This document shows, piece by piece, positions 1 through 9,842 of a stretch of 64,000 nt of DNA. Positions within the stretch are counted from its first letter, which is position 1, and each line of letters starts with the position of its first letter. The notes under the pieces are model-generated. The model searched no databases, was not told where the DNA came from, and worked only from the letters and a program-made list of their open reading frames with translations. Source of the DNA: Chloroflexota bacterium (GTDB taxonomy: Bacteria; Chloroflexota; Anaerolineae; Anaerolineales; Villigracilaceae); the NCBI GenBank assembly GCA_013388855.1, contig JACAEM010000009.1, positions 1 to 64,000 on the forward strand, written 5' to 3'. The position numbers and the translations under genes are program-made.

Positions 1-16
1 CCCCCCCCCCCCCCCC
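1..16. other. C homopolymer at window edge
   Basis: Sixteen consecutive C residues open the window, immediately past the stop of the first minus-strand gene. On the opposite strand this is a poly-G run, a common no-signal artefact of two-colour sequencing at contig ends. It is probably not biological. Confidence 0.6.
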
Positions 17-22
17 GCTTCA

Positions 23-676
23 TTACAAACCTGCTTTTTCCTGCAGGAGCTTGATCAGCGCATCGAGCAAAGCGGATGGTATGAATGCCCCGCCTCCGCC
101 GCTACCTTGCTGACGGGCAGCCTGGGCTGTAGCGATCTGTTCAGGAGTTAAATTCTGGCCGCCATCCCCCGGTCCACCCTGGAAACCGCCATCGGGAGGG
201 GTAAACCCACCGCCAGAGGGGAATCCGCCATCGGGAGGAGCGAATCCGCCAGTTGTGGCCGTTCCATCACCATTGCCCATGTTGCTGCGCTGAGAAATGC
301 CCATGCCCTGGTCCTGCATCATGGACATGACATCCTGCTGGGTCAGGTTCATGTCTGTAATGGCGTGCATCTGTTCTGCCGTCATCGTTTCCTGGACCTG
401 TTCGATCAGCGCGTCAATCTCTTCCTGGGCGGCGGTGTCGCTGGCGAGCAGATCCTGGTAGACCTGCCAGAGGGGCAGGAGTGCTTTGGCTTGTTCGGCG
501 GTCACGGCTTGGGCGGTGCCATCGAGTTTGAAAATGCCGACGATGAGTTGAGTCGCGGCGGGGAGAGTCTGAGCCTGGGAGCCGGGACCAGTTTGCGGCG
601 TCGAAGAAGAAGCGGAGCCGCAGGCGGTGAGAATCAAGGTGAGAGTGGTCAGTGTTGCTATAGTTAGTTTTTTCAT
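23..676 (-). CDS. Putative lipoprotein with Gly/Pro-rich C-terminus
   Basis: The 217-residue product starts with a short basic n-region, a hydrophobic stretch and a lipobox ending LTAC (Cys19), so it should be lipid-anchored on the outer face of the membrane. The middle is helical and Gln/Met rich. Residues about 140-175 contain repeated PPDGGF and GGGF units, a flexible linker. The C-terminus returns to a short amphipathic segment. I do not recognise a catalytic domain. It is the last gene after an ABC adaptor/ATPase/permease set on the same strand, separated from the permease by 74 bases that hold a dispersed repeat, so it may be an accessory of that exporter. The start is supported by GGATAA nine bases upstream. 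Confidence 0.75.
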   Translation of the reverse strand: MKKLTIATLTTLTLILTACGSASSSTPQTGPGSQAQTLPAATQLIVGIFKLDGTAQAVTAEQAKALLPLWQVYQDLLASDTAAQEEIDALIEQVQETMTAEQMHAITDMNLTQQDVMSMMQDQGMGISQRSNMGNGDGTATTGGFAPPDGGFPSGGGFTPPDGGFQGGPGDGGQNLTPEQIATAQAARQQGSGGGGAFIPSALLDALIKLLQEKAGL

Positions 677-690
677 GGTTTATCCTGTTA

Positions 691-745
691 TGTCATTGCG
701 AATTTTCGAGGAAATTGCTTCGCCCTTCGGAGTTTGCAATGACGG
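691..745. repeat. Dispersed palindromic repeat A, copy 1
   Basis: The unit begins TGTCATTGCGA and ends TTGCAATGACGG, giving imperfect terminal inverted repeats. It fills most of the gap between the permease and lipoprotein genes. Related copies lie at 36251-36313 and 60168-60306. Confidence 0.65.
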
Positions 746-750
746 AAAAA

Positions 751-1977
751 TTATTCATACCTCAGTGCTTCGATAGGGTCGAGCTGCGATGCCTGGTTGG
801 CGGGGTAGTATCCGAAGAAGACGCCCACCGCAGCGGCGGAACCGAAGGCGAGAAGGATGGATGCGGGCTGAATGACGGTGCGCATATCGCTGACTGAGCC
901 GAAAATGTATGAGCCACCAATGCCGACGACCGCGCCGATCAAGCCACCGACTACGCTGAGCAGGAGCGCCTCCGCCAGAAATTGAATGCGGATGTCTGCC
1001 GGGGTTGCTCCGACCGATTGACGGATGCCGATCTCGCGCGTCCGCTCGGTGACACTGACCAGCATGATGTTCATGATGCCGATGCCGCCTACGATGAGCG
1101 AGACGCCTGCCACCCAGGCCAGTAAATTGCGGAAGGCGGCGGTGGTCGATTCGCGTGTGCTGATGATGTCCTGCTGGGTGGTGACCGAGAAGTCGAGCGA
1201 GTCGAGGGTGACATCATGGCGTTTGGCAAGCAGGAGTTCGATCTGAGTGGTGATATCGTCGAGGTTGGAATCGGGTTCCACCTCCACATAGACCATGCGG
1301 ATGCTGTCGCCCATGAAGCGGGCGAACGGGTTGAAGGTGAACTTTTGGAAAACAACCGTGATCGGCATGTAGATGCGCGAGTCGAAATCGGTGTTGCCTA
1401 CCAGTCCGCGTTCTTCAAATACGCCGATAACCGCCATCTTGGTATTGCCTACCTTGATATATTGACCGACCGGGTTGCTGTCGCCAAAAAGTTCCTCCGC
1501 CACACTGGAGCCAAGCACGACCACTTTGCTCTTCTTTTCCACCTCGTTGTCGTTAAAATAACGACCATCGGCGATGGTCATATCGCGCACAGAGGGGAAA
1601 CCTGTTGTTGTGCCATTGATCTCCACACCTTCGAGCGTCACATCTCCGGCTTTGACGGTCTCGGAGGATTGTTGTTCGACCACCACCGAAACCACTCCGC
1701 TAACGCCTTCCTGAATGGCGGCGGCATCGTCAAAGACGAGTCCGCCCGTAGGCGCCTGGCCAGGTCCGCCACGCATGAAAGAACTTTGCACGAAGACCAG
1801 ATTCGAACCCAAGCTGGTGATCTGTTCCTGGATGGTGGCTTCGGTTCCGGCGCTGATGGCAACCATGATAATGACCGCCGCCACACCGATGATGATGCCC
1901 AGCATGGTCAGGAAGGAACGCACCTTGTTTTTGCGGATCGATTCCCAGGCGATGCGTAATGCTTCGGAGAGTTTCAT
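751..1977 (-). CDS. MacB-like ABC transporter permease
   Basis: The 408-residue protein has the MacB/FtsX layout: one N-terminal membrane helix (about residues 20-43), a large extracytoplasmic MacB-PCD region, then three helices (about 285-310, 335-358, 368-390) in a C-terminal FtsX domain. The conserved stretch [16 protein letters not shown] lies between helices 2 and 3. The start overlaps the end of the ATPase gene by four bases (ATGA), so the two are translationally coupled. With the upstream adaptor it should form a tripartite mechanotransmission exporter. The substrate cannot be read from sequence; macrolides, peptides or lipoproteins are options in the family. Confidence 0.93.
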   Translation of the reverse strand: MKLSEALRIAWESIRKNKVRSFLTMLGIIIGVAAVIIMVAISAGTEATIQEQITSLGSNLVFVQSSFMRGGPGQAPTGGLVFDDAAAIQEGVSGVVSVVVEQQSSETVKAGDVTLEGVEINGTTTGFPSVRDMTIADGRYFNDNEVEKKSKVVVLGSSVAEELFGDSNPVGQYIKVGNTKMAVIGVFEERGLVGNTDFDSRIYMPITVVFQKFTFNPFARFMGDSIRMVYVEVEPDSNLDDITTQIELLLAKRHDVTLDSLDFSVTTQQDIISTRESTTAAFRNLLAWVAGVSLIVGGIGIMNIMLVSVTERTREIGIRQSVGATPADIRIQFLAEALLLSVVGGLIGAVVGIGGSYIFGSVSDMRTVIQPASILLAFGSAAAVGVFFGYYPANQASQLDPIEALRYE

Positions 1978-2690
1978 ACATGCACCTTCTTTCCGTTATG
2001 CACAACGGTATCGATCAATCCATCCATCAGGTGAATCGTCCGCTGGGTGTGTTCCGCAATGCGCGGATCGTGCGTAACCATGACAATGGTCGTGCCTTGT
2101 TGATGCAATTTGTGAAGCAGGTTCATGATTTCCACGCCGGAATGGCTGTCGAGATTTCCAGTCGGTTCGTCAGCGATGACCAGTACGGGGTCGTTGATCA
2201 GCGCCCGGGCAATGGCGACGCGTTGCTGCTGCCCGCCGGAGAGTTCCTGTGGCTGATGGTGAATCCGATCCGCCAGTCCGACGAGTTCGAGCATGGTTTT
2301 GGCTTTCTCGTCCCCTTCTTCGGCGGTTTTCGGATTGGCGTGGTTGTAGAGCAGGGGCAGGGTTACATTTCGCAGGGCGGTTGTGCGTGGCAGCAGGTTG
2401 TATGCCTGAAAGACGAAGCCAATCTTCCTATTGCGGATACCTGCCAGTTCGACCTTGTCCATGTTGCTCACGTCTTCACCATCGAGGATGTATTTTCCGC
2501 TGGTGGGCTTCGAGAGGCACCCCAGAATGTGCATCAGCGTGCTCTTACCTGAGCCGGAGGGACCCATGATGGCGATAAATTCACCAGCATGGATTTCGAT
2601 GCTCACGCCTTTTAGTGCCGCGACACTCACATCACCTATGCCATAGATTTTGGTGATATCGATTGTCTCGATGATCTTGCGTGCTTCCAT
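1974..2690 (-). CDS. MacB/LolD-type ABC transporter ATP-binding protein
   Basis: This 238-residue nucleotide-binding domain has Walker [10 protein letters not shown] (residues 43-51), signature LSGGQQQR, Walker B followed by ADEPTGNLD, and the H-loop in MVTHDPR. These are the hallmarks of the MacB/LolD/FtsE branch. Its ATG overlaps the stop of the adaptor gene (TAATG) and its stop overlaps the permease start, so adaptor, ATPase and permease form one tightly coupled operon. It should power the neighbouring FtsX-type permease from the cytoplasm as a homodimer. Confidence 0.95.
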   Translation of the reverse strand: MEARKIIETIDITKIYGIGDVSVAALKGVSIEIHAGEFIAIMGPSGSGKSTLMHILGCLSKPTSGKYILDGEDVSNMDKVELAGIRNRKIGFVFQAYNLLPRTTALRNVTLPLLYNHANPKTAEEGDEKAKTMLELVGLADRIHHQPQELSGGQQQRVAIARALINDPVLVIADEPTGNLDSHSGVEIMNLLHKLHQQGTTIVMVTHDPRIAEHTQRTIHLMDGLIDTVVHNGKKVHV

Positions 2691-4171
2691 TACTGGGTCT
2701 CCGTAATGCCTGTGGTGACGACATCGCCGGGATTCAGCCCGGATTTGACCTCCGCATACAACAGATCCTGGATGCCAACCTCGATCACTCTCAGCCGCGG
2801 CTTGCCGTTTTCAACGACGAAAACCGCGTACTCCCCGGAGTTCGTCTCGTGTAATGCTTCAATCGGGACGAGGACTGCATTCTCGGCGCGTCCGCCGATG
2901 ACGTCCACGGAAGCGGAGGTGCCGAGCGGCAGGTTGAACGAGTCGTTGATATTGTCGATCTTGACCAGGGCTCGTACAACGGAGGTGTTACCGGAGGTGT
3001 ACAGACCCGGGTCCACGCTGGTTACTGCACCGGAGAACGTCCGTTCAGGGAGAATATCGAAGGTAATCTCCACTTCATAGCCGACCTGAATGTTTGTCCA
3101 GTCTGATTCGTCGAGGTAGATCTCGAGATAAGGTTGATCCAGATCAGCGACCGTAATGACAGTTGTCCCACTGCCGACAGTATCCCCAACGCGCGTGTCG
3201 ATGGACATCACCGTACCGGAGATCGGCGCGATGATGGTCGTGCCCTCCAAAGCCTCTTGTGCAGATGCGAGCGCCAGTTTGGCATTTTCGATCTCGGTGA
3301 GTGCCGAGCCGGTCGCATCCTCGGGAATCTCGCCGCCGGTCAGTAAGTCGTAAAGATATTGTGCTTCGATCAAGGCCGCCTTGGCGGATGTTACTCCTGC
3401 ACGTGCATCGAGAATATCCGCGTCGGTGGGAGAATAAGTGTTGTCCTTGCATTTGCGCCCCGGTCCAAACCCCGTGCACTCTGTGACAGTGAACGTGGCG
3501 GGGACATAGGAATTCTCATAGTTATATTGGGCCCTTGCCAATTGGTCATTCGCCTTCTTCAGTTCATCCTGCGCAGTTTCGAGGGCGACCTGCGCCTCTT
3601 TGCTGGATGGATTTGCGTCCACGGCAGTTTGAGAGTCTTTCACTGCTTGCTCCTTTTCAGCAACCAAAAGTTCAGCATTGTAGACAGCCGGGCTGATAAT
3701 GTACTGAAGGTGGCTGATTGCATCCTGAAGGTTTTCCATGGCAGTTGCAATTGTGGTCTGGGCGGTGGCGATGGCGGAGATGGATGTCAGTTCAGCCAGT
3801 GACCGCTTGGCTTGCGTGTATGCAATTTGAGCGTCGGTATCATCCACTTTGGCAAGGACATCGCCTGCCTTGACTTTGTCACCCACCTTGACATTGATCT
3901 CAGTCACTTCTCCGCCGGTTTTAAATGCCAGGTTGACCTCATCCGAAGCAACCAGCGTCCCTGTGCCGCTGGCATAGATAACCAAATCGCCCTGTCGGAC
4001 GGTGGCAGTCTGCAAGGTTGCCGTCTCGGTTGTAGTCTGGCTGGGCAGGTAGATTTGCGTGTAATAAGCATACCCTCCCGTTCCTGCAAGAATGAAAATT
4101 GCGACTAGGATGGAAATCACTCGTGTGGAGCGTTTGGCTCCTGAAAACAAGGTTCTTAATTTGGAGGTCAT
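2690..4171 (-). CDS. HlyD/MacA-family periplasmic adaptor
   Basis: The 493-residue protein has an N-terminal membrane anchor (about residues 17-36), a biotinyl-lipoyl half-motif at [19 protein letters not shown], a long coiled-coil hairpin, the second lipoyl half ([18 protein letters not shown]) and beta-barrel plus membrane-proximal domains. The hairpin is interrupted by an unusual insert with two Cys ([19 protein letters not shown]) that could form a disulfide outside the membrane. I chose the ATG at 4171, not the upstream in-frame ATG codons, because it has AAAGG ten bases ahead and gives a standard anchor. It couples the downstream ATPase/permease to an outer component or substrate. Confidence 0.92.
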   Translation of the reverse strand: MTSKLRTLFSGAKRSTRVISILVAIFILAGTGGYAYYTQIYLPSQTTTETATLQTATVRQGDLVIYASGTGTLVASDEVNLAFKTGGEVTEINVKVGDKVKAGDVLAKVDDTDAQIAYTQAKRSLAELTSISAIATAQTTIATAMENLQDAISHLQYIISPAVYNAELLVAEKEQAVKDSQTAVDANPSSKEAQVALETAQDELKKANDQLARAQYNYENSYVPATFTVTECTGFGPGRKCKDNTYSPTDADILDARAGVTSAKAALIEAQYLYDLLTGGEIPEDATGSALTEIENAKLALASAQEALEGTTIIAPISGTVMSIDTRVGDTVGSGTTVITVADLDQPYLEIYLDESDWTNIQVGYEVEITFDILPERTFSGAVTSVDPGLYTSGNTSVVRALVKIDNINDSFNLPLGTSASVDVIGGRAENAVLVPIEALHETNSGEYAVFVVENGKPRLRVIEVGIQDLLYAEVKSGLNPGDVVTTGITETQ

Positions 4172-4274
4172 TACTTCATTGCCTTTCATGGTCGTGATGA
4201 TTTTTGCAGTAGTATAGTAAAACACTATAGTGATCCCGTTATGAAATTGTGAAGAACTTGTGGGGATAATGAGA

Positions 4275-4302
4275 AAAGCCACAAGCAAACGCTTGTGGCT
4301 TT
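4275..4302 (-). terminator. Stem-loop terminator after htrA-like gene
   Basis: A perfect 12-bp stem (AAAGCCACAAGC and its complement) with a four-base loop lies between the HtrA-like stop and the efflux adaptor start. On the minus strand it is followed by a short pyrimidine/T-rich tail. It should separate the two transcription units. Confidence 0.7.
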
Positions 4303-4331
4303 CAAGTTTTGAAATGGAAGATTATGAAACT

Positions 4332-5462
4332 TTATGGTCGCTCGCCCAGCGTGACGGTGATGTCCATGGTCTGCCCATCGCGCAAAACGGTCAACACGAC
4401 CGTATCGCCCGGCGATTTCGTGGTGATCAGATAACTAAGCAATTCATCGAACGTGGCAACCGGTTTACCATCCAGCGCGGTGATGATATCCCCTCCAGCG
4501 TTCAGGTTCGGGAGGCTGGTGGGCCTGTCGCCCGCCTGGATGCCTGCCTGATCCGCCGGACTGCCGGGAGTCACTTCAAGCACATAGGCCCCTGTGTAGG
4601 TGTTCAAGCCAAGCGCCTCATATTGTGCGAGACTTAATTCGCTGGAGGAGGTAATCCCCAAATAGGGATATTTGTAGGAACCTTCCTCGATGAGCACCGG
4701 GACGATTCGCTTTACCAGGTTGATCGAGATGGAAAAACCAACGCCGGAATTTGTTGGTTCCCCCAAGGCATTTGTGGTGTCGGTAAAAATGGACTGGTTA
4801 ATGCCGACCACCTCGCCGTTCAGATTGAACAACGGACCGCCTGAATTGCCGGGGTTGATCGCCGCGTCGGTCTGGATGATGTCGGCGGTACTGAAGAATC
4901 CGCCGCCGTCGGGCGCGGCATGCGCGAACTGTGTGCGTCCCAGCCCGGAGACAATGCCGAGGGTCATCGTTCCATTCAGGCCGAAGGGATTGCCGATAGC
5001 GACCACAGACTGCCCCACTTTGAGGGTGCTCGAGTCGCCGATTGCCAGCGGGTGGATTTCTTCGGCAGGCGCATCCACTTTGATGACGGCAATATCCGCG
5101 TCCGCGTCTGAACCGACCACCGTGCCGCGCGCCTTATAGCCTGATGAGAATGAGATTTCCACCGTGCTTGACCTTTCCACAACATGCTGGTTGGTGATTA
5201 CATGACCTTCATTATCGAACACGAACCCGGAACCGAGCGCCCCCACATCCGTGCGGATGGCAACCACGCCCGGGATGACGCGCTCATACAATGTGACGAG
5301 GGTATCCTGTTGATCCGCAAGGTTGACGGAGGCAGAGTCGAGGGGAGGATTCACCTGTACCTGCGCTGCAGGCGGCGGCTGAGTCGGAGCCGTTCTCAAC
5401 GTCTGATTACAAGCCAGGACAGAGATCATCAAAACAGATAAAACGAGGAATACGCGTTTCAT
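4332..5462 (-). CDS. HtrA/DegP-type serine protease, lipoprotein, one PDZ domain
   Basis: The 376-residue mature frame starts at the ATG at 5462, which has AAAGGA just upstream; longer in-frame starts lack one. Residues 1-18 form a lipoprotein signal ending VLAC. The trypsin-like domain carries the triad His93 (NQHVV), Asp123 (DADIAVIKV) and Ser207 (GNSGGPL). A single PDZ domain occupies about residues 265-370. This is the DegS/DegP-like layout with one PDZ. It should degrade or refold misfolded proteins outside the membrane. It follows the DnaJ-like gene by only ten bases, so the pair looks like a protein-quality-control operon. Confidence 0.95.
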   Translation of the reverse strand: MKRVFLVLSVLMISVLACNQTLRTAPTQPPPAAQVQVNPPLDSASVNLADQQDTLVTLYERVIPGVVAIRTDVGALGSGFVFDNEGHVITNQHVVERSSTVEISFSSGYKARGTVVGSDADADIAVIKVDAPAEEIHPLAIGDSSTLKVGQSVVAIGNPFGLNGTMTLGIVSGLGRTQFAHAAPDGGGFFSTADIIQTDAAINPGNSGGPLFNLNGEVVGINQSIFTDTTNALGEPTNSGVGFSISINLVKRIVPVLIEEGSYKYPYLGITSSSELSLAQYEALGLNTYTGAYVLEVTPGSPADQAGIQAGDRPTSLPNLNAGGDIITALDGKPVATFDELLSYLITTKSPGDTVVLTVLRDGQTMDITVTLGERP

Positions 5463-5472
5463 TTTGTCCTTT

Positions 5473-6366
5473 CTAGAATTTGATGCGTGAGGCGTCTTCC
5501 AATAATTCACGCTGTTTGGTCGAAAGATATTTAGGGATCTGTACCTTCACGCGGACGTACAAGTCGCCTTTTTCTTTGGGGTTCTTGAGATGCGGCATGC
5601 CGCGCCCCGCCAGTCGAAAAACCTGCTCGGGCTGCGTGCCCGCCGGGATGTTGAGTTTGATCCTGCCGTCGAAGGTTTCCACATCTGCTTCGCCGCCGAG
5701 AATGGCTGTGAAAACACTGATTGTGGTGGTGGTGTGCAGGTCATCTCCGCGCCGCTCGAAGCGGCTGTCTTCGGTGATGCCAATGATGAGGTATAAGTCC
5801 AAGCCGTTGAGACCCGCGCCCGCCACGCGCACCTTGGAGCCGTTCCGCACGCCTGCCGGAATGCGTACCTGCTTTTCCCTGCCATCCGATTGGATGCGGC
5901 GCGTGGTACCCCGGTATGCCTCTTCCAGGGTAATCTCGAGGTCCTGCTGATATCCTTGTGGCTGCGAACGGGTTGATCCTCTCCCGCCCATGCCAAAGAT
6001 GGTCTGGAAGAAGTCGGAGAAGCCGCCCATGCCGCTGTTGCCGAACATTTCATTCAGGTCATCCATGCTGACGCGCGTGCCGCCTGGGAAACCGCCATAT
6101 TGACCCCAATCGAAATCTCCCGGAGTGCCGCGCCGCTGCCACTGCGAGTAATCCGAACCCAGCCGGTCATAATGGGCGCGTTTCTTTGAGTCGCTCAACA
6201 CTTCATAGGCCTCGTTGATTTCCTTGAAGCGCTCCTCCGCCTGTTTGTTGTTCGGGTTGTAGTCGGGATGGTATTGCTTTGCCAGTTTACGATATGCCTT
6301 GCGGATATCCTCATCGCTGGCTTTGCGGTCCACGCCCAGAATTTTGTAATAATCCTTGTATTCCAT
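5473..6366 (-). CDS. DnaJ-like co-chaperone without zinc domain (CbpA type)
   Basis: The 297-residue protein has an N-terminal J domain with HPD in KQYHPDYNP, which stimulates DnaK ATPase, then a Gly/Phe-rich linker (about 75-130) and the DnaJ C-terminal substrate-binding domains. The four CxxCxGxG zinc motifs of DnaJ are absent, so this is a type II (CbpA-like) protein. The start is [11 protein letters not shown] at 6366, the usual family start; upstream in-frame codons are not conserved in character. It is cotranscribed with the HtrA-like protease. No DnaK or GrpE gene is in the window. Confidence 0.93.
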   Translation of the reverse strand: MEYKDYYKILGVDRKASDEDIRKAYRKLAKQYHPDYNPNNKQAEERFKEINEAYEVLSDSKKRAHYDRLGSDYSQWQRRGTPGDFDWGQYGGFPGGTRVSMDDLNEMFGNSGMGGFSDFFQTIFGMGGRGSTRSQPQGYQQDLEITLEEAYRGTTRRIQSDGREKQVRIPAGVRNGSKVRVAGAGLNGLDLYLIIGITEDSRFERRGDDLHTTTTISVFTAILGGEADVETFDGRIKLNIPAGTQPEQVFRLAGRGMPHLKNPKEKGDLYVRVKVQIPKYLSTKQRELLEDASRIKF

Positions 6367-6515
6367 AGTAATCCAATAATTGTTATCACCGCGCCGGATG
6401 CAAGTCAAGCACCCGAATGGCTATCTAATAATTCTCTAATTCATGCCAGTCGATGGACTATTTTCATTGGATGAGGGAAATACCCCGCTTCTTTCCCCGC
6501 CGGAGGCTGATTCCG

Positions 6516-8183
6516 TTATTTGAGAGTTTTTGTCAGATATAGTTCCCCGCGTTCGAAGCCGCGCTCGAGATAATAACCGCGCGTACCCACCGCCGAAATG
6601 ACCGCCAGACGGTTGAACCCACGCGCCCTGGCAATGGACTCTGCCTCCTCAAGCAGGCGCGTCCCCAGACCCGCATGTTGCGCCGCGCCTTTTTTCTCCG
6701 ACCCCACCGGCAGGGATTGCCCGTAGACGTGCACTTCGCGGATCAATGCCGCGTCATCCAAATCCGTGATTCCTGTCCGCGGCGAGTCCTTTCCCGGAAG
6801 CGATAAGCGGATAAAACCCGCCAGTTTATCATCGGGGGTGACGTACGAAATGAAATGCTCTTCCGCCTCACCTGCCTGGTAGACGATATCGTCCAATTTC
6901 AGCAAATTAGGGTGGATCGATTTCCCTTTCACTTCCCGGCAGCGCACACATTGACAACTTGTCCCGCGCCGTTTCATCTCGTCATGAACATCCTGTCGCA
7001 GGCTGGTGCGCCGGTTTCCCGCCACTACGTTCGTGGACGGGATGTCCCGGATGACGCGGTTCACGCGGCAATATCGCGGGATGGTCGGTTTGATGTCTGC
7101 AATCAGGTCGATGAGTTCCTGCGTTTCGTAGGGCTTGAATTCCCCGCGCTGCCAGTATTCGTAGAGTTCAGCATTTGCCAGCAATTGGTTCGGGTATATC
7201 TTGATCTCATCCGGGCAAAAATCATCCCACAGCCGGGCGAAATCTTCACGATCAGATTGAGGGGATGCGCCCAACAGATTCGGCATCCAGTGCAGGACGA
7301 TTTTGAATCCTGCCGCGCGAAGCAGGGACACAGCCTGCCGCGTCCGCTCTACAGTATGCCCGCGCTTGTTGAGTTCGAGAATGCGGTCATCCAAACTTTG
7401 CGCGCCCATCTGCACTTTGGTCACACCGAGATGACGTAGCCAGCGAATTTCCTCCGGAGTGATCTCATCCGGTCGTGTCTCGATGACCAATCCCACATTG
7501 CGGTGGCGGGCTGTTTCGTTGATGAAGTGATCTTTCTCCAATTCGCCGCTTTCCACTTTATACTCTCCATCACCCGTCCTTCGGACACCCTCTCCCGCTG
7601 GGAGAGGGGCGGAGGTGAGGGAAACATTCATCGCATCGAAGCACCGTTTTATAAACCACTCCTGATAATCGCGCCGATACGAGGACCACGTCCCGCCGAG
7701 GATGAGCAGTTCGATCTTGTCGGTGGGATGACCGAGCGACTCCAGTTGTGTGATGCGCGACCTCACCTGTGAAAACGGGTCGAACTCGTGTTCCACGGCG
7801 CGCATGGCGCCTGGTTCATCGGGGAGGTACGATTTGGGCATCCGCACGTCGGTGGGGCAGAAGATACATTTACCGGGGCATGGATACGGCTTGGTGAGAA
7901 CCGTCACTGTGGTCACACCGGAGAGGGTCCGCATCGGTTTCATTCGGATGCGCTCAAGCAGGTGTGCGTCCTCCTCCAACTCCCCGGCCGCGACCATCTC
8001 GTTGTAAATGGTCACCAGCATGGACTTGTTGAGGTACCCGCCGCTTCGAAGCGGATGACTACGCAGGGTTTTGGTCACATCGCGCCCGCGCCGGATCTCC
8101 TCCAGCACGGTTCGGGCGAGTTCCTTTTTATCGGGGGTGAGGAGATGAGTCGCTCTCCAGCGTTCCTGTCGTTCGGTCTGCAT
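6516..8183 (-). CDS. elp3: Elp3-like tRNA U34 radical SAM/GNAT enzyme
   Basis: The 555-residue protein joins a radical SAM domain (cluster cysteines in PCPGKCIFCP, about residues 100-112) to a C-terminal GNAT domain containing HAGLGTRLLEEAE and the family end RGYYLERGFERGELYLTK. Elp3 uses acetyl-CoA and SAM chemistry to modify wobble uridine in tRNA. A notable oddity lies just after the FDAMN motif: a segment starting LTSAPLPAGEGVRRTG, followed by VESGELEKD, replaces the usual short linker before NETARHRNVGLVIETRPDEI. The DNA there is a palindromic repeat found elsewhere in the window, inserted in frame. Catalytic motifs appear intact, so the enzyme is probably functional. Confidence 0.94.
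   Translation of the reverse strand: MQTERQERWRATHLLTPDKKELARTVLEEIRRGRDVTKTLRSHPLRSGGYLNKSMLVTIYNEMVAAGELEEDAHLLERIRMKPMRTLSGVTTVTVLTKPYPCPGKCIFCPTDVRMPKSYLPDEPGAMRAVEHEFDPFSQVRSRITQLESLGHPTDKIELLILGGTWSSYRRDYQEWFIKRCFDAMNVSLTSAPLPAGEGVRRTGDGEYKVESGELEKDHFINETARHRNVGLVIETRPDEITPEEIRWLRHLGVTKVQMGAQSLDDRILELNKRGHTVERTRQAVSLLRAAGFKIVLHWMPNLLGASPQSDREDFARLWDDFCPDEIKIYPNQLLANAELYEYWQRGEFKPYETQELIDLIADIKPTIPRYCRVNRVIRDIPSTNVVAGNRRTSLRQDVHDEMKRRGTSCQCVRCREVKGKSIHPNLLKLDDIVYQAGEAEEHFISYVTPDDKLAGFIRLSLPGKDSPRTGITDLDDAALIREVHVYGQSLPVGSEKKGAAQHAGLGTRLLEEAESIARARGFNRLAVISAVGTRGYYLERGFERGELYLTKTLK
7573..7621. repeat. Palindromic repeat B, in frame inside elp3
   Basis: The core is TCGGACACCCTCTCCC followed by its near-complement GGGAGAGGGG and GTGAGGG. 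It matches the intergenic copy at 53299-53346 over nearly the whole length. Here it is translated as part of Elp3. Confidence 0.8.
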
Positions 8184-8194
8184 AACCTGTAAAC

Positions 8195-8965
8195 CTATCT
8201 CTCGCTTTTTCTTCTATCCATTTCCGAAATATCAGTCTGAAAATCGTTCTTCAATTTCGAGAAATCTTTTTGTGCGAACATGGTTGTGTGCAAGCCGCAT
8301 TCAGTCTTACCGCGACCCTGCCAGCGACCGGCGCGCTCATCGTCGTTGACGCCGATGGCGACCGTGCATGGGGCGCATCCTACACTGCGATAGCCTTTTT
8401 CGTATAAAGGATGCGACGGCAGGTTGTGTTCTTCCGCGTAGCGCTTTACATCCGCCTTGGTCCAATTCAGGAGCGGGTTGACCTTCAATAATCCATCTTC
8501 CTGTAATTCCAGGATCCTTGCCTTGGCTCGTGTGGCGGTCTGGTCGCGACGGATGCCGCTGATCCAAGCCAGCATGTCTTTTAATGCCGCCTGCATTGGC
8601 TGGACCTTGTGGATGAAGCAACACAGGTTCGGGTCATCCAACGGCAGGGTGCGCGTGCGCTGCCGGACGAAGACATCCCAGCGGGTGTCGCGATACAGGT
8701 CCAGCACATTGAGGTGCCATTCCGAGGCGAGTTGTTCACGAAAGATCGAAGTCTCCCAAAAATGATAACCGGTGTCGATAAAATAGATCAACAGGTTGCG
8801 ATTGATTTGTCCAACCATGTGCAGCAATGGCACGCTCTGCGTTTGGAACGAGGAACTCATCGCGATCTGAGGCCAAAACATGTCGATGGCCCATTTGAGG
8901 ATCTCCTGTGGCGTTTTTGTTTCGAATTCTTCCGATAGTCTTTCAACTTCCTGCGGTGTGAGCAT
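8195..8965 (-). CDS. cysH: APS/PAPS reductase, CysH type with [4Fe-4S] motif
   Basis: The 256-residue protein has the adenylyl-sulfate reductase fold with SSSFQTQS (PP-loop region), FIDTGYHF, and the catalytic tail ECGLHT (Cys223). The paired cysteines CC (115-116) and CAPC (197-200) are the four iron-sulfur ligands that mark the APS-using (assimilatory, plant/bacterial type) branch. It reduces APS to sulfite with thioredoxin. I place the start at 8965, where a perfect TATAAT ends six bases upstream and no Shine-Dalgarno is visible, so the message is probably leaderless. It shares a 63-base divergent promoter region with the methyltransferase gene. No sulfurylase is nearby. Confidence 0.92.
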   Translation of the reverse strand: MLTPQEVERLSEEFETKTPQEILKWAIDMFWPQIAMSSSFQTQSVPLLHMVGQINRNLLIYFIDTGYHFWETSIFREQLASEWHLNVLDLYRDTRWDVFVRQRTRTLPLDDPNLCCFIHKVQPMQAALKDMLAWISGIRRDQTATRAKARILELQEDGLLKVNPLLNWTKADVKRYAEEHNLPSHPLYEKGYRSVGCAPCTVAIGVNDDERAGRWQGRGKTECGLHTTMFAQKDFSKLKNDFQTDISEMDRRKSER

Positions 8966-8971
8966 GGCGGG

Positions 8972-9021
8972 ATTATAACCGGTACGGAATACCTCTGGTT
9001 GCAAGCCGCACTGGGTATAAT
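8972..9021. promoter_or_regulatory. Divergent leaderless promoters for cysH and methyltransferase
   Basis: TATAAT at 8972-8977 on the minus strand ends six bases before the cysH ATG. TATAAT at 9016-9021 on the plus strand ends seven bases before the methyltransferase ATG. Both would start transcription at or beside the initiation codon. Neither gene shows a Shine-Dalgarno sequence. Confidence 0.7.
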
Positions 9022-9028
9022 CTCACTC

Positions 9029-9775
9029 ATGGATTCAATCACCGTTGAGCGCCTGATCGAACTCAACCACGAGTTTTACACCCGTTTTGGGGATTCCTTC
9101 TCTACCACGCGGCATCGTATCCAGCCGGGAGTCCGCCGGGTGCTGGAGATGCTGAAAGGGGATGAGTCCATTTTGGATTTGGGATGTGGCAACGGGGAAT
9201 TTGCGCGCGAACTGGCGAAACGAGGTCACCGCGGAAGGTATCTCGGCATGGACTTCAGCTTGCCTCTGCTCCGAAACGCCGAGTCCATCCCTGCGGGAAC
9301 TTCACAGCCGGGAGGCTTCTCTGCCACTTTCAAACAGGTTGATTTGACACAACTCTCAGTTTTCAGCGGACAGTTATCCTCGGGCGGCGGCTGGTCGTTG
9401 GTCACTGCTTTCGCAGTCTTGCATCACATTCCCAGCCAGGGATTGCGGGTAGACATCCTGAAAACCATTCGCGGATTGCTTCAGCCGAACGGGCGATTCA
9501 TTCACTCCAACTGGCAGTTCTTGAACAGTGAAAGACTCAGGGCAAGAATCCAGCCGTGGGATGCGGCGGCAATTTCCAGTGCGGATGTGGATGCGGGCGA
9601 CTATCTGCTCGATTGGCGCAGCGGGGGAGAGGGGGTGCGCTACGTTCACCACTTCAGCGAATCCGAGTTAACCGAGTTGGCGCTGAGGTCGGGTTTTCGG
9701 GTTAAGGCGGCTTTTTATTCAGATGGTGAGACGGGGGATTTGGGACTTTATCAGGTTTGGGAACCTTCGTTGTAA
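9029..9775 (+). CDS. SAM-dependent class I methyltransferase
   Basis: The 248-residue protein has motif I ILDLGCGNGEFAREL (about residues 47-61), a following acidic residue region GMDFSLPLL, and the post-II/III signature LVTAFAVLHHIPS. This is the Rossmann-fold methyltransferase family; the substrate is not evident. The start at 9029 is supported by the TATAAT seven bases upstream and by the N-terminal length typical of the family. Residues around QLSVFSGQLSSGGG look like an inserted low-complexity segment encoded by a repeat-like DNA stretch (TCAGTTTTCAGCGGACAG). The gene is divergent from cysH. Confidence 0.85.
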   Translation: MDSITVERLIELNHEFYTRFGDSFSTTRHRIQPGVRRVLEMLKGDESILDLGCGNGEFARELAKRGHRGRYLGMDFSLPLLRNAESIPAGTSQPGGFSATFKQVDLTQLSVFSGQLSSGGGWSLVTAFAVLHHIPSQGLRVDILKTIRGLLQPNGRFIHSNWQFLNSERLRARIQPWDAAAISSADVDAGDYLLDWRSGGEGVRYVHHFSESELTELALRSGFRVKAAFYSDGETGDLGLYQVWEPSL

Positions 9776-9787
9776 GAAACCCCCGGC

Positions 9788-9816
9788 TTGACGAGTCTAA
9801 ACATTTGTTCTACTAT
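9788..9816 (+). promoter_or_regulatory. Sigma70-like promoter of the SpoIIE-type phosphatase
   Basis: TTGACG (9788-9793) and TACTAT (9811-9816) are separated by 17 bases. They lie 27 bases upstream of the ATG at 9843. Confidence 0.6.
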
Positions 9817-9842
9817 TGCTGTCAACCTTTATGGAGGATGAG

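Noticed and set aside
1216-1959. 247-codon open frame opposite the MacB-like permease
   Set aside because: It is antisense to a well-supported gene and its composition reflects the GC-rich codon pattern of the other strand.
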